From Priapulus caudatus (Eukaryota > Priapulida > Priapulimorpha > Priapulimorphida > Priapulidae), in contig NW_014577613.1 of the NCBI RefSeq assembly GCF_000485595.1, positions 29,981 through 59,517 of the forward strand: 29,537 bases of DNA, in the 5' to 3' direction. Below are positions 10,296 to 21,689 of the stretch, one piece after another. Each line of letters opens with the position of its first letter. The first letter of the stretch is position 1. The notes beneath the pieces are model-generated. The model saw only the letters and a program-made list of their open reading frames with translations. It did no database searches and was not told the DNA's origin. A program made the translations under genes and the position numbers.

Positions 10296-11546
10296 GCCCC
10301 AGTGCGCACAAGATAGGCGCGCGTGGCTTCATGTATATTTTGCGAATACGCATAAATATACCTGTGCGGCTCGGTGCTATAACGCCGCAGCTCGATGCGT
10401 AGGTCCATTGGAGCAGCTTTGGTGAAGATCGCACGGCCCCGCTCATAGGTGCCAAGTGCTTGGCGCTCCATCTCTTCAAAAGTTTTGCGTATACCTGCTG
10501 CCTTCATAGTGCGAATGAGCCCAGCACCGAAGCGCTGGAGTTCTCGAATGCGAACTGTCGGTCCCGGGAATAGTAGAATCGATTTGATAGCAGCAGCACC
10601 TGCGTCGTCGGCGGCATCTTCATCAGCAGAAGGAACTTTGCTCATGTCCTCGATGAAACCCCATAGAATGTTGAAGTTCGAGTCGCTGTAGTGAACGAGT
10701 CGTTGCGCACGCTTGACGTTGTCGACGGAGATGCTTGTCGGTATAGGTGTGGCGAGTTCGTCTCGAACACAATGCTGCAATATGTGGAGAATGGCAGCGA
10801 TCCGTACAATGAGGTCAATGCTTTTGACGTCAGTTACGGGTACGCCGCTGCTAACGTGCTCGTTAAAGTTAATACGTGGGGCCGTGATGATGTCAGTGAG
10901 GTATTGCTCGGCATCCGGGCAGAAACTGTAAAAAAATTCGTCGGCGTCTTCTCTGTGATGATGGCAATCGTAGACTTTGATGGCGATGCGCGCTGGCTCG
11001 TCATATCCAGCAGAAATCGGTCCAGAAAGCCGTCTCTCTTGCATGTCTGTTGTAGCGCCTGCAGGAAGAGATCCATCTGCATGCAGCCGCGATGCGAAAC
11101 GTTGGCTGAGTGAGGTGATCGTACGAAGCGTGGCTATTGCGCGGTTATCGGTGATACGCGTTCCCAGCTTGTAGATAGACTGAATCTCTCCGGAATCTGG
11201 GTCGCCTGACGGTGCAGGAGGCCGCAGGAGATAAGCCCAAAACTCGTCGCGCCTGCTACTGTTATGCTGACATGGGAGAACGACTTACGTGACTCAATAA
11301 CGCCTGTCTCGTCCTCATGTTTGAACATCGAGAGATTTTCCTGCGCGGCTTCTCCCGCACATCTCGTGGGTGCCCAGCTACAAAACGACGTTTTAACATG
11401 TGCTTGCGTCGCCCCGCTCCTCGGGCGACTATGATGACAAAGAGTTGAGAGCTTGACGTAAGGCAAGCTCTTCGACACTTCGATCCGCGACCTCGCATGA
11501 GTCTCCGGGCTGACTTAAGCTCAACAAAGGCGGTCAGGAGAAACAT
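10289..11546 (-). pseudogene. DUF3987-like protein, most complete copy (array unit A)
   Basis: The long frame 11044-10289 carries ARIAIKVYDCHHHRED, a helical run KSIDLIVRIAAILHILQH, SVDNVKRAQRLVHYSDSN, and a C-terminal winged-helix-like end (SILLFPGPTVRIRELQRF ... FEEMERQALGTYERG). Just upstream in another frame is DGFLDRFLLDM, like the 'sGflxRfL' motif of DUF3987 (primase/helicase-associated) proteins, which are also found in marine invertebrate genomes, often repeated. The N-terminal part (11546-11134) is spread over two frames. I infer a DUF3987-family relative from pattern only. The C-terminal 110 or so codons (10612-10289) are present in this copy alone. The GC content is higher than the flanks. 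Confidence 0.45.
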
Positions 11547-12560
11547 CGCATTGGAAGTGCACCATCGTTAGCCAACAGCATTCTATGAAATAGTCGGTCG
11601 ACGTCATCGGGAGACGAAATCGTACCTGCAAGTGAGTTATCTTTTTTTTTTTCTTTTCTTGTCTTTATTTTTTTTTTTTTTTCTTCTTTGCATGCCAAAG
11701 CATGCGGACTGCGGCATCAACCTGCTGCTTCAGAGAAGCTGTCGATCCGTCGGTGCATATCGCATAGCCAAGTTGATAAGATCATAGCCTGTGGCCAGTG
11801 TATTTCGCGCAAATTGATAGTTCTCATAGCAGAAGTATAAATGGGTTCATAGTTTACACTGGCGAATACTACACATCCTGGTGGATGAAATAAGTAGGTC
11901 GAAGCACCCAAGCGAGGAGAAATCTATTGAAAAGCAGGGCGTCAAATTCCATTACTTCCTCATTTTAATCGAACATTTTCCTGGCAAGTTCCTCATTTAG
12001 CTCCTTATTTCGTGTGACAAATACCCCTATTTTTTCCTATTTTTGAGGGCCTTTTCAATTTCTGATACAGAATTGTAACTGAGTCCTTCTCAGAATGCAG
12101 AATTCAGCATTTTAGCGTTGACTCAATTTTTGACCCCCAAACCCCACCCCTTACTTCTAAATTAACCGTAATATTATAATACCTTTAACATCACAGATTT
12201 ACTTTAATCAAGTCGCTTCTCCAAGTTGATCGTGGTAATGTATCCCCAGAGGGTGGTCCACAGGCGGGCTCCTGGACCCTCCCACTTCTTCTACCCCCCA
12301 AAAAACGGAAAACACACCATTCTGACTTAAATGCAATATCGCTTGGCCCCCATCCCCCAATCAATCATCACCATAATTCATCTCCATTATAAATAGATAG
12401 CTCGTGAATCTATACACACAATCTGAAAGTGAAAGGCAGGTATCCATTAATAAATAAACACAAATCGCATGAGGGGGGGATAGTTCGTGGTACCTAACAA
12501 TATCGTGTACGCACTTGCATCTGCATATCTGTGCTAACAAATGTGTCACACGCACGACTG
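10612..12560 (-). repeat. Tandem array unit A (about 1.95 kb)
   Basis: First of three head-to-tail units. It runs from catcttcatcagcagaagg to cacgcacgactg. Landmarks shared with units B and C: the cagcagaag start, a GATGGCGATGCG-like word near 10980, a ggcggtcaggagaaac word at 11529, the ggcgtcaaattcc plus TTCCTATTT-rich block at about 11940-12050, a G7 run at 12473, and tgtgctaacaaatgtgtcac near the end. This unit alone has a T-rich stretch at 11641-11687. Confidence 0.85.
11641..11687. repeat. T-rich tract
   Basis: T-rich run with scattered C, G and A, present only in array unit A. It accounts for part of the extra length of that unit relative to B and C. Confidence 0.8.
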
Positions 12561-14421
12561 CATCTTCATCATCCAGCAGAAGGAACTTTTCTCATGTCCT
12601 TCCCGATGAAATACCACCATAGCAATGTTGAAGTTCGATTGCTGTAGTGAACAGAGTCGTTGCGCACTAGCTTCGACTTGTCTGCGGAGAATGCTTGGCG
12701 GTATAAGTGTCGCGTCGAGTTCCGTCTCTGACACAATGCTGGCCAATATGGATGGCACAATCCGACAATGAGTCAATGACTTTTGACGATCAGTTACGGG
12801 TACGCCCACCGCTGCAACGCGCTCGTTTAAAGATAATACGATGGGCCGTGAATGATCTCAGTGAGGCTATTGCTCGCATACCACCGGCCGAAACCTGTAA
12901 AAAATTTCGTCGGCGGTCTTCTCTGGATATTGGCAATCGTAGACGTTGATGGCGCATGCGCAAGCGTGGCTCGTCATCATCCAGCAAAATCGTCCGTCGA
13001 AACGCCGTCTCTCCTGCATGTCTGTCTGTAGCGCCTTCAGGAAGAGATCCATGCCTGCCGCAATGCATCCAGCGCATCGACACGTTGGCGAGCTTGCAGG
13101 TGATGGTCGAAGCGTGCAATAGTGCGAGGTGACGGTGATCCCTCCCCAGCTTGTGAACGGACTGAATCTCTCCGAAGCTGGTCGCCTGACGGTGCTGGAG
13201 CCCGCCAGAGATACCCCAAACCTCGTCGGCCTGCACTAAGTGTATGGTGACATGGGAGGCGACTTACGTACCACATTAAGCCCCCATCCTTCGTCCCTCA
13301 TGCTTACATGAGAGCTTCGGCAGCTTCTTCGCAACTCGTGGTGCCAGCTCACATTCCACGACGTGTTCCTTGCTTGCTCTTCCCGCTCCTTTGGCCGACG
13401 ATGATGACAAATGATTGAGAGGTGACGTAAGCAGCTCTCGAACTTCCGAACCACGTCGCCAATGAGTCTCTCCCCGCAAGAAAGCAAGCAAAGGCGGTCA
13501 GGATAAACCTTGGCAATTGGACGTGCACTTCTAGCCCAAGCATCCTACATAGCGGCGACGGTCTCGGAGAGCCGAAATCGGACTCTGGCACAGGAGTTTG
13601 CACTGCAAGCACGCTGATGCGGCACTACTTGCTCTCAGAGAATCATGTCGACGTCGGCCATACGGCCACACAAGTTGAAAGATCAATAGCCGTGGCCCAG
13701 TGTATTTCGGCAATGCTGATTCCTTACAGCAGAAAAGAACAGTGTTAAGTTCACTGCGATACTTAAGCCCTGGGTGATTGAAAAAGAGTCGAAAGACCCA
13801 ATCGGCAAGGAAACCTATTGAAATCACGGGCGTCAAATTCCTATTCTTTTCGCTAATTTTCCTTATTTCGGGCAATTCCTATTACTCTTATCTCTGGACA
13901 AATTCCTATTTTTACCTATTTTTGAGGGCTTTCATTTTCTGAAACCAGCAATGATGTATCTTCTGCAGCAATGCCAGGAATTTACATTTTAGGTGCCCTC
14001 AACTTTTTGACCGCCCGCAGACCCCCAGTCCCCTATACTTTAAATAACAGTAATATAAACCTTTACTATCACCACAGATGTTATTTAAGTAAAGTTGCTC
14101 TCAGTTGATTGGTAATGTACACAGAGGTGTCCAGGCGGGGTCCGACCTCCATTTTTACCCCAAAAAGGACAAACACCATCTGCACTTTAAATGGCCAAGT
14201 ATCCTTCGCTCCCCATCCCCAAAAACTCAATCATATTCATTCCATAATAAAAAAGATACGCTGTGAACTATCCACAAATCGAAGTGAACCAGCAAACATT
14301 AATAAAATAAAACCAAAATCGCATGAGGGGGGGGCTAGTTGGCGGTCCTAACAAATGAGTGTACGCAAACTTCGTATCGCATATCTGTGCTAACAAATGT
14401 TCACTACCGACACGAACTCCG
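12561..14421 (-). pseudogene. Tandem array unit B: decayed DUF3987-like 5' part
   Basis: Collinear with unit A from its cagcagaaggaactt word (12576) to tgtgctaacaaatg (14384). The coding part (about 12560-13520) shows the same order, with MQERRRFDGRF and VYDCQYPEKTADEIFYRF near 13020-12880 and the upstream SGGLQHRQATSFGEIQS near 13190, but nearly every 50-100 bases a one- or two-base indel changes frame. The unit stops where the unit A gene continues into its C-terminus, and the next unit follows directly. Confidence 0.75.
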
Positions 14422-16271
14422 CATTATCATCCAGCAGAAGCGACTTCTCATTCCTCCGAGAAACCCCTAGAATGATTGAAGTCGAGTGCTGTAGTGAACC
14501 GACGCCGTTGCGTCACGCTTTGACCGTTGGTCTGACGGAGATGACTTGCGGTATAGTGAGCGAGTTCTCTCTCGAACACAATGCTCGCAATATGTGGAGA
14601 ACTGGCAGCGATCCGACAATGAGGTCAATGCCTTTTTGAACTCAGTTACGGGTCGCCGCCTGCCCTAAGTGCCGTCTAACGTACACGTGGCCGTATATTC
14701 ATGATGTATTGCCGCAAATCCGGGCAGAAAACCCTTAAAAAAATTTCGTCGGCGCTCTCTTGATGATGCAATCGTAGAACTTGATGGCGATGCGCGCTGG
14801 CCTCGTCCATATCCGGCGGCGGTGAACTGGGCCTGCAGCTTCTACAGTGTCTTGCGGGCACTTGCTACAGCACGCATGGGCATACCCAGCAAAATGTCCA
14901 GGAAGCCGCCCCTGCATGTCGTTGCAGCGCCTGCAGGAACTGCAAGATCCAATCCCTTGCGATGCAGCCGGCGATCGAAACGTTGGCTGACGTGAGGGTG
15001 ATCGGTCGAAGCGTGGCATATTGCGAGGTTGATCTGCTGATCCGCTCCAGCTTGTGCATAGGAGCTGAATCCTCCCGGAAAGCTTGGGCTTCAGGTCCTG
15101 ACGGTCGCAGGAGCCGCCGCCCCGATAAGCCCAAAAACTTGTCGCCTATTACTAGTTGATGGGACATGGGAGGCACTTACTGACTCAATAAGCCCCTCCT
15201 TCGTCCCCAATGTTGAACAAGAGATTCCTGGCGCTGTCTTCGCAATCTCGTGTGCCAGCTACAACGAGTGTTCATTGCTTGCGTCTTCCCCTTCCTTCGG
15301 CCGACGATGATACAAATGATGAGAGGTTGAGCGTAACAAGGCAGCTCTCGAACCTCGACCCACGTCCCGCATGCAGCCGCAGACTGAAGCACAACAAAGC
15401 GTCAAGAGAAACTTGGCATTGCCGTGCACTTCTAAGCACAAGCATTCTAAATAGTCGCCGACGTCTCGGACACCGAAATTCAGTGACCCTGCAAGAGTTT
15501 GCATGCAAGCATGAGCTGGACTACGCATACTTGCTCTCAGAGAAGCATGTCGACCGTCGTGCATAAGCCATAAACGCAAGTCGATAGATCAATCCCTCGG
15601 TCAGTGTACCTTCGCAAATGTGATGTTCTTAGAGCAGAAGTCAAAGCGATACTACTATACACCTGGGTGACTGACAATATGAGGTCCAAGGACGGCAATT
15701 CAGAGGACATCTATTGAACAGGGCGTCAACTTCCTATTTTTCCGAATTTTCTGGGCAATTCCTATTTACTCCTATTTCTGGACAAATCCTATTCTTCCTA
15801 TTTTGAGAGCTTTTATTCATCCTCTTTCTGAATACAGAATTGTATGTATCTTCCCAAAAGCAGGATTACATTAGGTGACTCATTATTTTACCCGCCACCC
15901 CAACCCCTTACTATAAAATTAACGAATATATATACTCTTACTATCACAGATTTTATTAAGTAAGTTGCTTCTCAGTTGGACATGGTATACTGCTATCCAG
16001 AGGGGTGTCAGGGGTCGGACCCCACTTTTACCCCCAACCAAAGAAAACACCCCATTCTAACTTTCAATGCAAGTATCCTGGCCCCATCCCCAATGACCAA
16101 TCCATCATATTCATCATAGATAAAAATAGAAGCGTGAACTCTATACACAGAATCGAATGAAAGCAATAACCGCATGGGGGGGGGGTAGTGGGCGTGTCCT
16201 AACAATGATGTGTACGCAACTGCGTATCTGCGTATCTGTGCCTAACAAATGTGTCACTATGCACGACTGAC
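14422..16271 (-). pseudogene. Tandem array unit C: decayed DUF3987-like 5' part
   Basis: Collinear with units A and B: cagcagaagcgac (14432), the gatggcgatgcgcgctgg word (14782), the PRFDRSP to AIKFYDCIIK coding segments in shifted frames, the ggcgtcaacttcc plus TTCCTATTT block (15720-15810), a G10 run (16175), and tgcctaacaaatgtgtcactatgc up to about 16270. It is the most indel-rich unit. At 16271 the repeat ends and hAT-like sequence begins. Confidence 0.75.
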
Positions 16272-16279
16272 ATTTTACG

Positions 16280-16885
16280 TTTATAACCGTAGCAACAGAC
16301 CCCAGATGAGCCCAGTCGCTTTGCAGCTCTTGTTCAATGATTAGACTCATTCGTAAGTCTCTAAGGTGATCCTTTTGGTAGCTTTTATAAACAGACCATT
16401 CGTTCAATGCCTTATTTTCAGGAAACTGTCCACCAAATCGGCCAATCAACAACCTCATGCTACCATGGCCGTCATCATCAGTTACATGAAAAGTTTCAAA
16501 GACTTTGCTAAATGCTTGTAGTATATCGCTGTCAACAAATCTGTCATTGATATTTGAAACCAAATTATTCAGAAATACCCCTTTCACATTCTTTCTAAAC
16601 GAATTGTCTGCAGTAACTGCACATGTATCAGCATTTCAAATGAATCTCATCCCTTCTCCGAATCTTATTTCAATGCCAGCTTCTTGAATCTTCTTTATGA
16701 ACGCTTTAATATCTTTCAGATTGGAACCATCAACAACTTTACATTGTTCAATTTGCTTCACTGTCGTGTCTTTAAGCCTTTTGGCTGTTGCAAAGTCCAG
16801 GTCAGTTGTTTGAAATACCTTCGACAAAATATTTACTTTTGGAAGAACGTCGGATAGTAATAACAGAGTTGCAATCGACTAAGAC
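16280..16885 (-). pseudogene. hAT-type transposase, middle fragment
   Basis: One minus-strand frame with a single in-frame TGA (16637-16635, just after GEGMRFI). It reads LLLLSDVLPKVNILSKVFQ, then DFATAKRLKDTTVKQIEQ, FLNNLVSNINDRFVDSDIL, and NEWSVYKSYQKDHLRDL. This order matches the region before the C-terminal dimerisation domain in ZNF862/KIAA1586-like hAT proteins. It is cut off on the left by array unit C and on the right near 16885. Over the shared 100 bases it is close to the fragment at 5923-6305, so both come from one family. No terminal repeats are visible. Confidence 0.6.
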
Positions 16886-16959
16886 TAATTAACACAAACG
16901 GTAGAATTTCTCGTAAGCGAAGAGCAACGTTTCCCATTGTCAGTCACCGTGTTGTGCTT

Positions 16960-17212
16960 GTGTAACGCCGTTATTTGTGTTATAATGTTAGTGAAGGTTT
17001 GTTAAGTCAAAGCCATAGACAAGAGGAAGCCAGATTTTATACCATGACTCGACGTTTAATGCGGATTCAAATAGTTGGAGCTGTAGTCGCGGTCGTGCCT
17101 GTTTGTGCTTGGTTGTAGAGCAGTTCTCCCCGATTCTTCCCGGCTTCCGGCTTTTATAGCCACAGCCAGGACCCCGACCCACACATAGATTCTGCGTCGT
17201 ACACACTATCGT
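16960..17212. mobile_element. Possible solo or broken LTR
   Basis: On the minus strand this begins TGTCACGATAG (17212) and ends GGCGTTACA (16960), the TG...CA form of an LTR, with a TATA-like CTATAAAAGCC at about 17158. On the plus strand the edge reads cgtgaca/tttggcgggggag, which also looks like an LTR end followed by a primer-binding site. The two readings conflict on orientation and no target duplication was found. Confidence 0.25.
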
Positions 17213-17316
17213 GACATTTGGCGGGGGAGATTATTGAGTTTTAGCCTGGCACCGCATATGCGGATAATCCAGTTATGACACGGATAATCTAGTTAATTCT
17301 ATTACTTGGTTTCCCT

Positions 17317-17742
17317 GTGCATCTGCCCAGGTTAGAGTGCCGGCCAACCACATTCTGACGCCATCTCGCACGACTCTATAGAGTCAGAATGCCAACACAG
17401 CACTCCCACGGCGCAGTTGCGCGACTTTCGACAGTCGTAGCGCCGGTGCCTGCGTGTGCGCATCGTCGTGCGCATGTACATGTGTGCATGTATGTGCTTG
17501 TTTAGTCCTGTTTACTGTTTGTTTTGCACTGTTTACTGAAGTGATATTGTCTAGTTGTACATAAACACTAGAAGACGGATGATGCAGATAGAGGTAATTT
17601 AATGTGGAACAACAGATAGTAACTGCTAGGCAATCCTAGCCATCACGGAGAGACCCTATCTCGGATCTCTTAAACCAGTTAACTCAGCAACCTAGTTTGG
17701 CACTAGGTGGCGTTAGCTTACAGTAGTATGGATATCACTACA
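17317..17742 (-). mobile_element. Ty3/Gypsy 3' LTR (left end uncertain)
   Basis: The minus strand reads AAGTGATGGGGA (a purine-rich tract) and then TGTAGTGATATCC at 17742, followed by GCTAACGCCACCTAGTG. LTRs starting TGTAGTGATAT with a 'cgccacctag' word soon after are typical of metazoan Gypsy elements. The purine tract lies about 280 bases past the Pol stop, as expected for a 3' LTR. The far end was not located; 17317 is a placeholder at a TGTG word. Confidence 0.5.
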
Positions 17743-18033
17743 TCCCCATCACTTAACTAGAATTATGCATGTACACTGATATCTACGCGACAGATATATG
17801 ACATCACGTCTTAATGACTCTGCACAATGTTCTAAGCTGGTTCCGCGTCTAAGTCTTATAAATCATTGCTTATTAGTTTACATAGAGTACACGCAGGTAC
17901 AAAACTTAGGGAATATGGACAAACAAAGTAGGACATTCACAGGGGTAGACTACCCTCCTGTCCTGGGGGTTATTCTGCCCCGTCTAATCTCTAACGCATG
18001 AGTAATGACTTCGTACGTTGCCACTACGTATGT

Positions 18034-18213
18034 TCACTCTAGGAATCTTGCTGGCAACTTTACTGCGCGGCCGTACCGGGTCTTGCCTGGACTAGAGTCA
18101 TCTCTCTGGGTACGGTCTGTCCCGCTACTGGGGTCCTGGGGCGAGGTGTCACCTTGAGCGTTAGCTGGGGACATAGCAGCTTCACAGGAAGCCTGGTTGG
18201 ACTTTTGCAAAGC
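18034..18213 (-). pseudogene. Ty3/Gypsy Pol, last codons
   Basis: The minus frame ends at the TGA 18036-18034. Its last residues are KTRYGRAVKLPARFLE, the standard C-terminal signature of Gypsy Pol (TRxGRxxKxPxRF), after a Ser/Pro/Gln-rich linker. An in-frame stop at about 18215 and no integrase upstream show only the final 60 or so codons in frame. The longer open frame at 18060-18368 is the wrong frame over the same DNA. Confidence 0.65.
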
Positions 18214-18369
18214 ATTTTAACGATAGACACTATAACTGCTAAGGCTGGTGAATCTGTGTCACCCATTGATAAAATTGCTAAAGTTTGCTGTGCATTATGT
18301 AATTTATCTGAATGAATTGTCCTGGGCATTTGAATAGTATTGATAATGATCAAGGAAATATATGGCAAG

Positions 18370-19595
18370 TAACAGGCTTTCTGTTCATGGTGTTACTCAT
18401 TCCTACCGTGCCTTAAGCCGGCTCCTTACTGTGTCCTACATTCCTATTGTGTTACGAATCTACATATCTTATGAGACCGATCTGCGCGTATCCGTAAGTG
18501 TATTAAGTCTCATGTTATTCCATGATTAAACGCATTGCTTGAATGGCCGACGCATAAAGTAATCCATCTCTGTTGGGTTTTGATTTGTCTGTCTTCCTTG
18601 TTGACATCATGCAACGAATCAGTCGAGTTCAGAATCCAGCGATCGAATCTTAGACCAGTGGTAATCGCCGGAGGAGTTGACGCGACACATCACAAAGGGG
18701 ATCACGCAAGAGAAAATGACAATGTGAGAAAGGGGGAACGTTACACTATCGAAATGACAAAACATTGTTTTGATAACTAGTTTCTGTGAAATGCTTTATT
18801 ATACATACTTGCTTTATTGAACAATATATAGAAGATGTTTACGTCATCAATTATAATGGTGTGTATGCCAAGTATAACGCAAGTAGCATCGTATAGGCAC
18901 GTGATCGTATAAGCTATTACGGGTTTGTGTACAGTCAGATACGTGGGCAAAGCCCTGAAGCCAAATGGAACGCTGTAGCCACACAATACAATAACCAGAG
19001 AATTATTACAATGCATCCATTCTTTAATAATTACAAAGCATAATGACAATCGACAGTCAACACTACATAGCTATCAAACACAAGCAAACACCAGGTACAA
19101 GCAATGCATATATGCATATCTTACAACAGTGTAGTGCCCGGGAGCAGCTAAGTAGCAGCAGCAGTGACACAAGTGACTAGCGCGTTGACAGGAGTGATGT
19201 ATACTCATTTCACGTTCCATATTTCATACTCATATATATAATTATATATATTTTATAATACAACCTCATTGAAAATATATGTCTAACTTTTGAATCTCCA
19301 CCGTCATACTAACAACAGTCGCGTTACATGTCAGAAGTTGAATTGCATAGAATCTGGTTAATAATACTAACTACTACAACTCGCGTACAATGTGATTAAT
19401 TAATATAAGGGAATGCTTGGGGGAAATGCTAATCACTAATGCTACGTCACAATAAAAATATAGCGCCACCTGATGGCGACAGTGTGCAGGCTGGTGTTGT
19501 CGTTGGTGTGCTGTGCTACGACAACGTCCAACCTCGTGCACGCTCGGTGGGGTGACATCATCGACACTCGTGCAAGCTCTGCGCGATGACATCGA
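18370..19595. other. Stretch without a recognised gene
   Basis: Only short frames without domains. An AT-dinucleotide-rich patch lies at about 19230-19262. The part from 18215 to about 18700 may be decayed Gypsy internal sequence, but no integrase or RNase H motif was readable. Confidence 0.45.
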
Positions 19596-19597
19596 GC

Positions 19598-21596
19598 TTA
19601 CTGCATAGCTTGACAGGAAGGGCAGTACCACTGTCCTTTTGGCACCCTATCAATTCTTAGAGACTTCATGTGAAACCAACTTATTGTGCAGTCATCATTA
19701 TCACAGCCAATCAGTTGGCCCCCTTGAATTTCTTCCCTGCAATAGCACCAGGGCCCAGTTTCACCATCAGATTCTTTTTCTTCTGCAATATCAACTCACA
19801 GACCTGATATACCATTTGCCAAGAATTTCTGATAGTATGCCAACACGATGAAACTTGCTAGCCTTAGCTAGAACTTCTTCCCAGAATGTAACATCTGGGT
19901 AAACACGCTGAATGTGCAGATCCCGTTCCGTCCAAACAACAAAGTCACAGTATTCTGTGGTGATATGCGTTCACAAGCACTAGCGTAGTGATACGCCACA
20001 ATATAGTGCGAGGCGTAAACCGGTGATCACATGGGCTGGAAAGCATTCCATGTATAGCCATCTTTGAATGCTAATAAAGAGCTTGACACCGCTCCATGGA
20101 AATGCCTGTCTTTGGCTTATAATAGCTATACCAATACTATTACATATTCAACATCAGTTATAAATATCTGAGCCTGTACTTGATAGTAGTAGGCATGCTT
20201 CTGATCCAGTGAAATTATACCATCACTCTCAGTCAGACAGCTGTTTGTTTGCCCCACTGCTTCTTGTATTGTGGAACCTTTAGAACAAAATGGACACTTG
20301 ATCTCACAGCACCCTCTACCGCAGCAGTCACAATCAACCAGTCCATCTGGTGAAGCACCAAGATGTGGCCACTGAGGATTTATATTCAAACCACTGTCAG
20401 ACACAACAAAGTGTTCATGTGTTTCACACATTTCTTTCTCATACGCTTCCCTTGCAGTCTTTTCATGCGTGCAACCCCATCTGGTCGCAGTAGAAGAGAA
20501 TTTGTGAGCTTCTGGATAACATATGCTCTTTATTAGACTCCTTGAGGGTTCGGCTGGGTTTGTATGGCAGGCTGCTTTCAACCTGGAAGCGGTAATTCTG
20601 CCAGCACGCTGACTGAACCAAACTTTAGACTGTGCTTGTTGTCTAGTTTCATTTTCGACTGCCTTACATTCCTCTTCTGTCACTGACAGGGAAACTCTCT
20701 CACAGGCACTCAATAAATCCACATAGTTCATGGACATATATTGTTCATTGTGAAGTGTGGTCAATGGTTTGGGGACACCTCTTATCTCTTTGGGCACAAA
20801 TTTCTCATTGTAAGGTGCAATGAGAGACAGTACAGCAGAGTTTCCACCAGAAGCAGCAATACCTGAGTAAAATGTATTTATTTCCTCAGAAGATGGGGCT
20901 ACCAGCTTTGTTCGTTTTCTTTTCCTTGTAGGACTACTTAGTTGACTGGCTGTTCCCACAGAACAAAGTGTTGTGTGCCTTTTTTTGGCCGAGGTAAAAT
21001 CAACATCACTAACTGGCAGATAAGGCACTTTCTTTACGTGTGCTGGCAACCATTTACTTTTTTTCTTCAGTACATGTTCTGGATTTGCTTAACCTCGAAC
21101 CAGCTTCAGCAGCAAAAAGTAAAGCACCAATGTGCGAACATGCTTCGCTCAATCCCGCCATACAATCACAATGCGCGAGTAAAACATCGCCATTCTTCTC
21201 ACTTACAAACCACGGTTTGAGCGGTGTATCACGAGCTCGTTGAGAGTGATTTACTCGGGCATGGACGAGTACTTTGCCATCTTTCACTGGTTTGGTAAGT
21301 AGACTACCGACCCAGCCGGAAACGAAGAAGTTGTACGCGTCTAAACTCTTGTAGGCCTTCATTTGTGCGTTGGTTGCCCACGGAGTTTGTAGCACAAGGT
21401 AGTTAACGATGTCGGGATATTCTATCGTCGGTAAAGATGCCAAATCCTCCATAAACTCGGACGGCTTTAGCGTGTATGGATCAAATCCACAAATTTATAC
21501 TTTTTGTCTGAATCTTGACTTGGCAGAGGGCTCCAGAGAATCAAAATACTTGGATAAAGTCGCAGAGCCGTTTCTGTTCGCATTGTAACACGCCAT
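19598..21596 (-). pseudogene. SWIM zinc finger - YqaJ nuclease - PHD finger protein, broken
   Basis: Start ATG at 21596 (MACYNANRNG). Parts in order: an N-terminal region; a SWIM finger (CDC, then ACSHIGALLF, about 21140); a Ser/Lys-rich linker; and a YqaJ-type PD-(D/E)xK nuclease (about 20630-19860) with QRAGRITASR, GASPDGLVDC, the catalytic EIKCP and the YYYQVQAQI helix. It ends with a PHD finger (WCYC, IGCDNDDC, WFHM, YCPSC) and a TAA at 19600-19598. Breaks: an in-frame TAA near 21493, an extra T in the T7 run at 21058-21064, a 189-bp LTR at 19956-20144, and a frameshift near 19815. YqaJ is the phage-lambda exonuclease fold. Such genes accompany transposases in ISL2EU-type elements, to my knowledge. 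Whether the PHD belongs to the same protein is inferred from strand and 60-base spacing. Confidence 0.75.
19956..20144 (+). mobile_element. 189-bp solo LTR inserted in the YqaJ frame
   Basis: On the plus strand it begins tgtggtgatatgcg and ends ccaatactattaca (TG...CA). It is flanked by a perfect 5-bp duplication, tattc (19951-19955 and 20145-20149). It contains aataaa (about 20071). Removing it with one duplication copy rejoins the host frame exactly: TDVEY continues as CDFVVW. The tgtggtgatat start recalls Gypsy LTRs; this is a short, TRIM-sized LTR, clearly a different family from the one at 17742. Confidence 0.85.
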
Positions 21597-21689
21597 TGTA
21601 TTGATTTTTAACATCCAACATGGCGTCGCTTGGTGTCGTCACGCATTTTTGTCACGTGGTTGCACACGAAGAATTGATCGTGAGCGCGA

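Noticed and set aside
10449-11113. Plus-strand frames opposite the DUF3987-like gene
   Set aside because: Shadows in GC-richer DNA; the minus frame has the recognisable motifs and the tandem-unit conservation.
18535-18780. Plus-strand frame with a hydrophobic start resembling a signal peptide
   Set aside because: No domain, no supporting neighbours, lies in retrotransposon debris; likely random.
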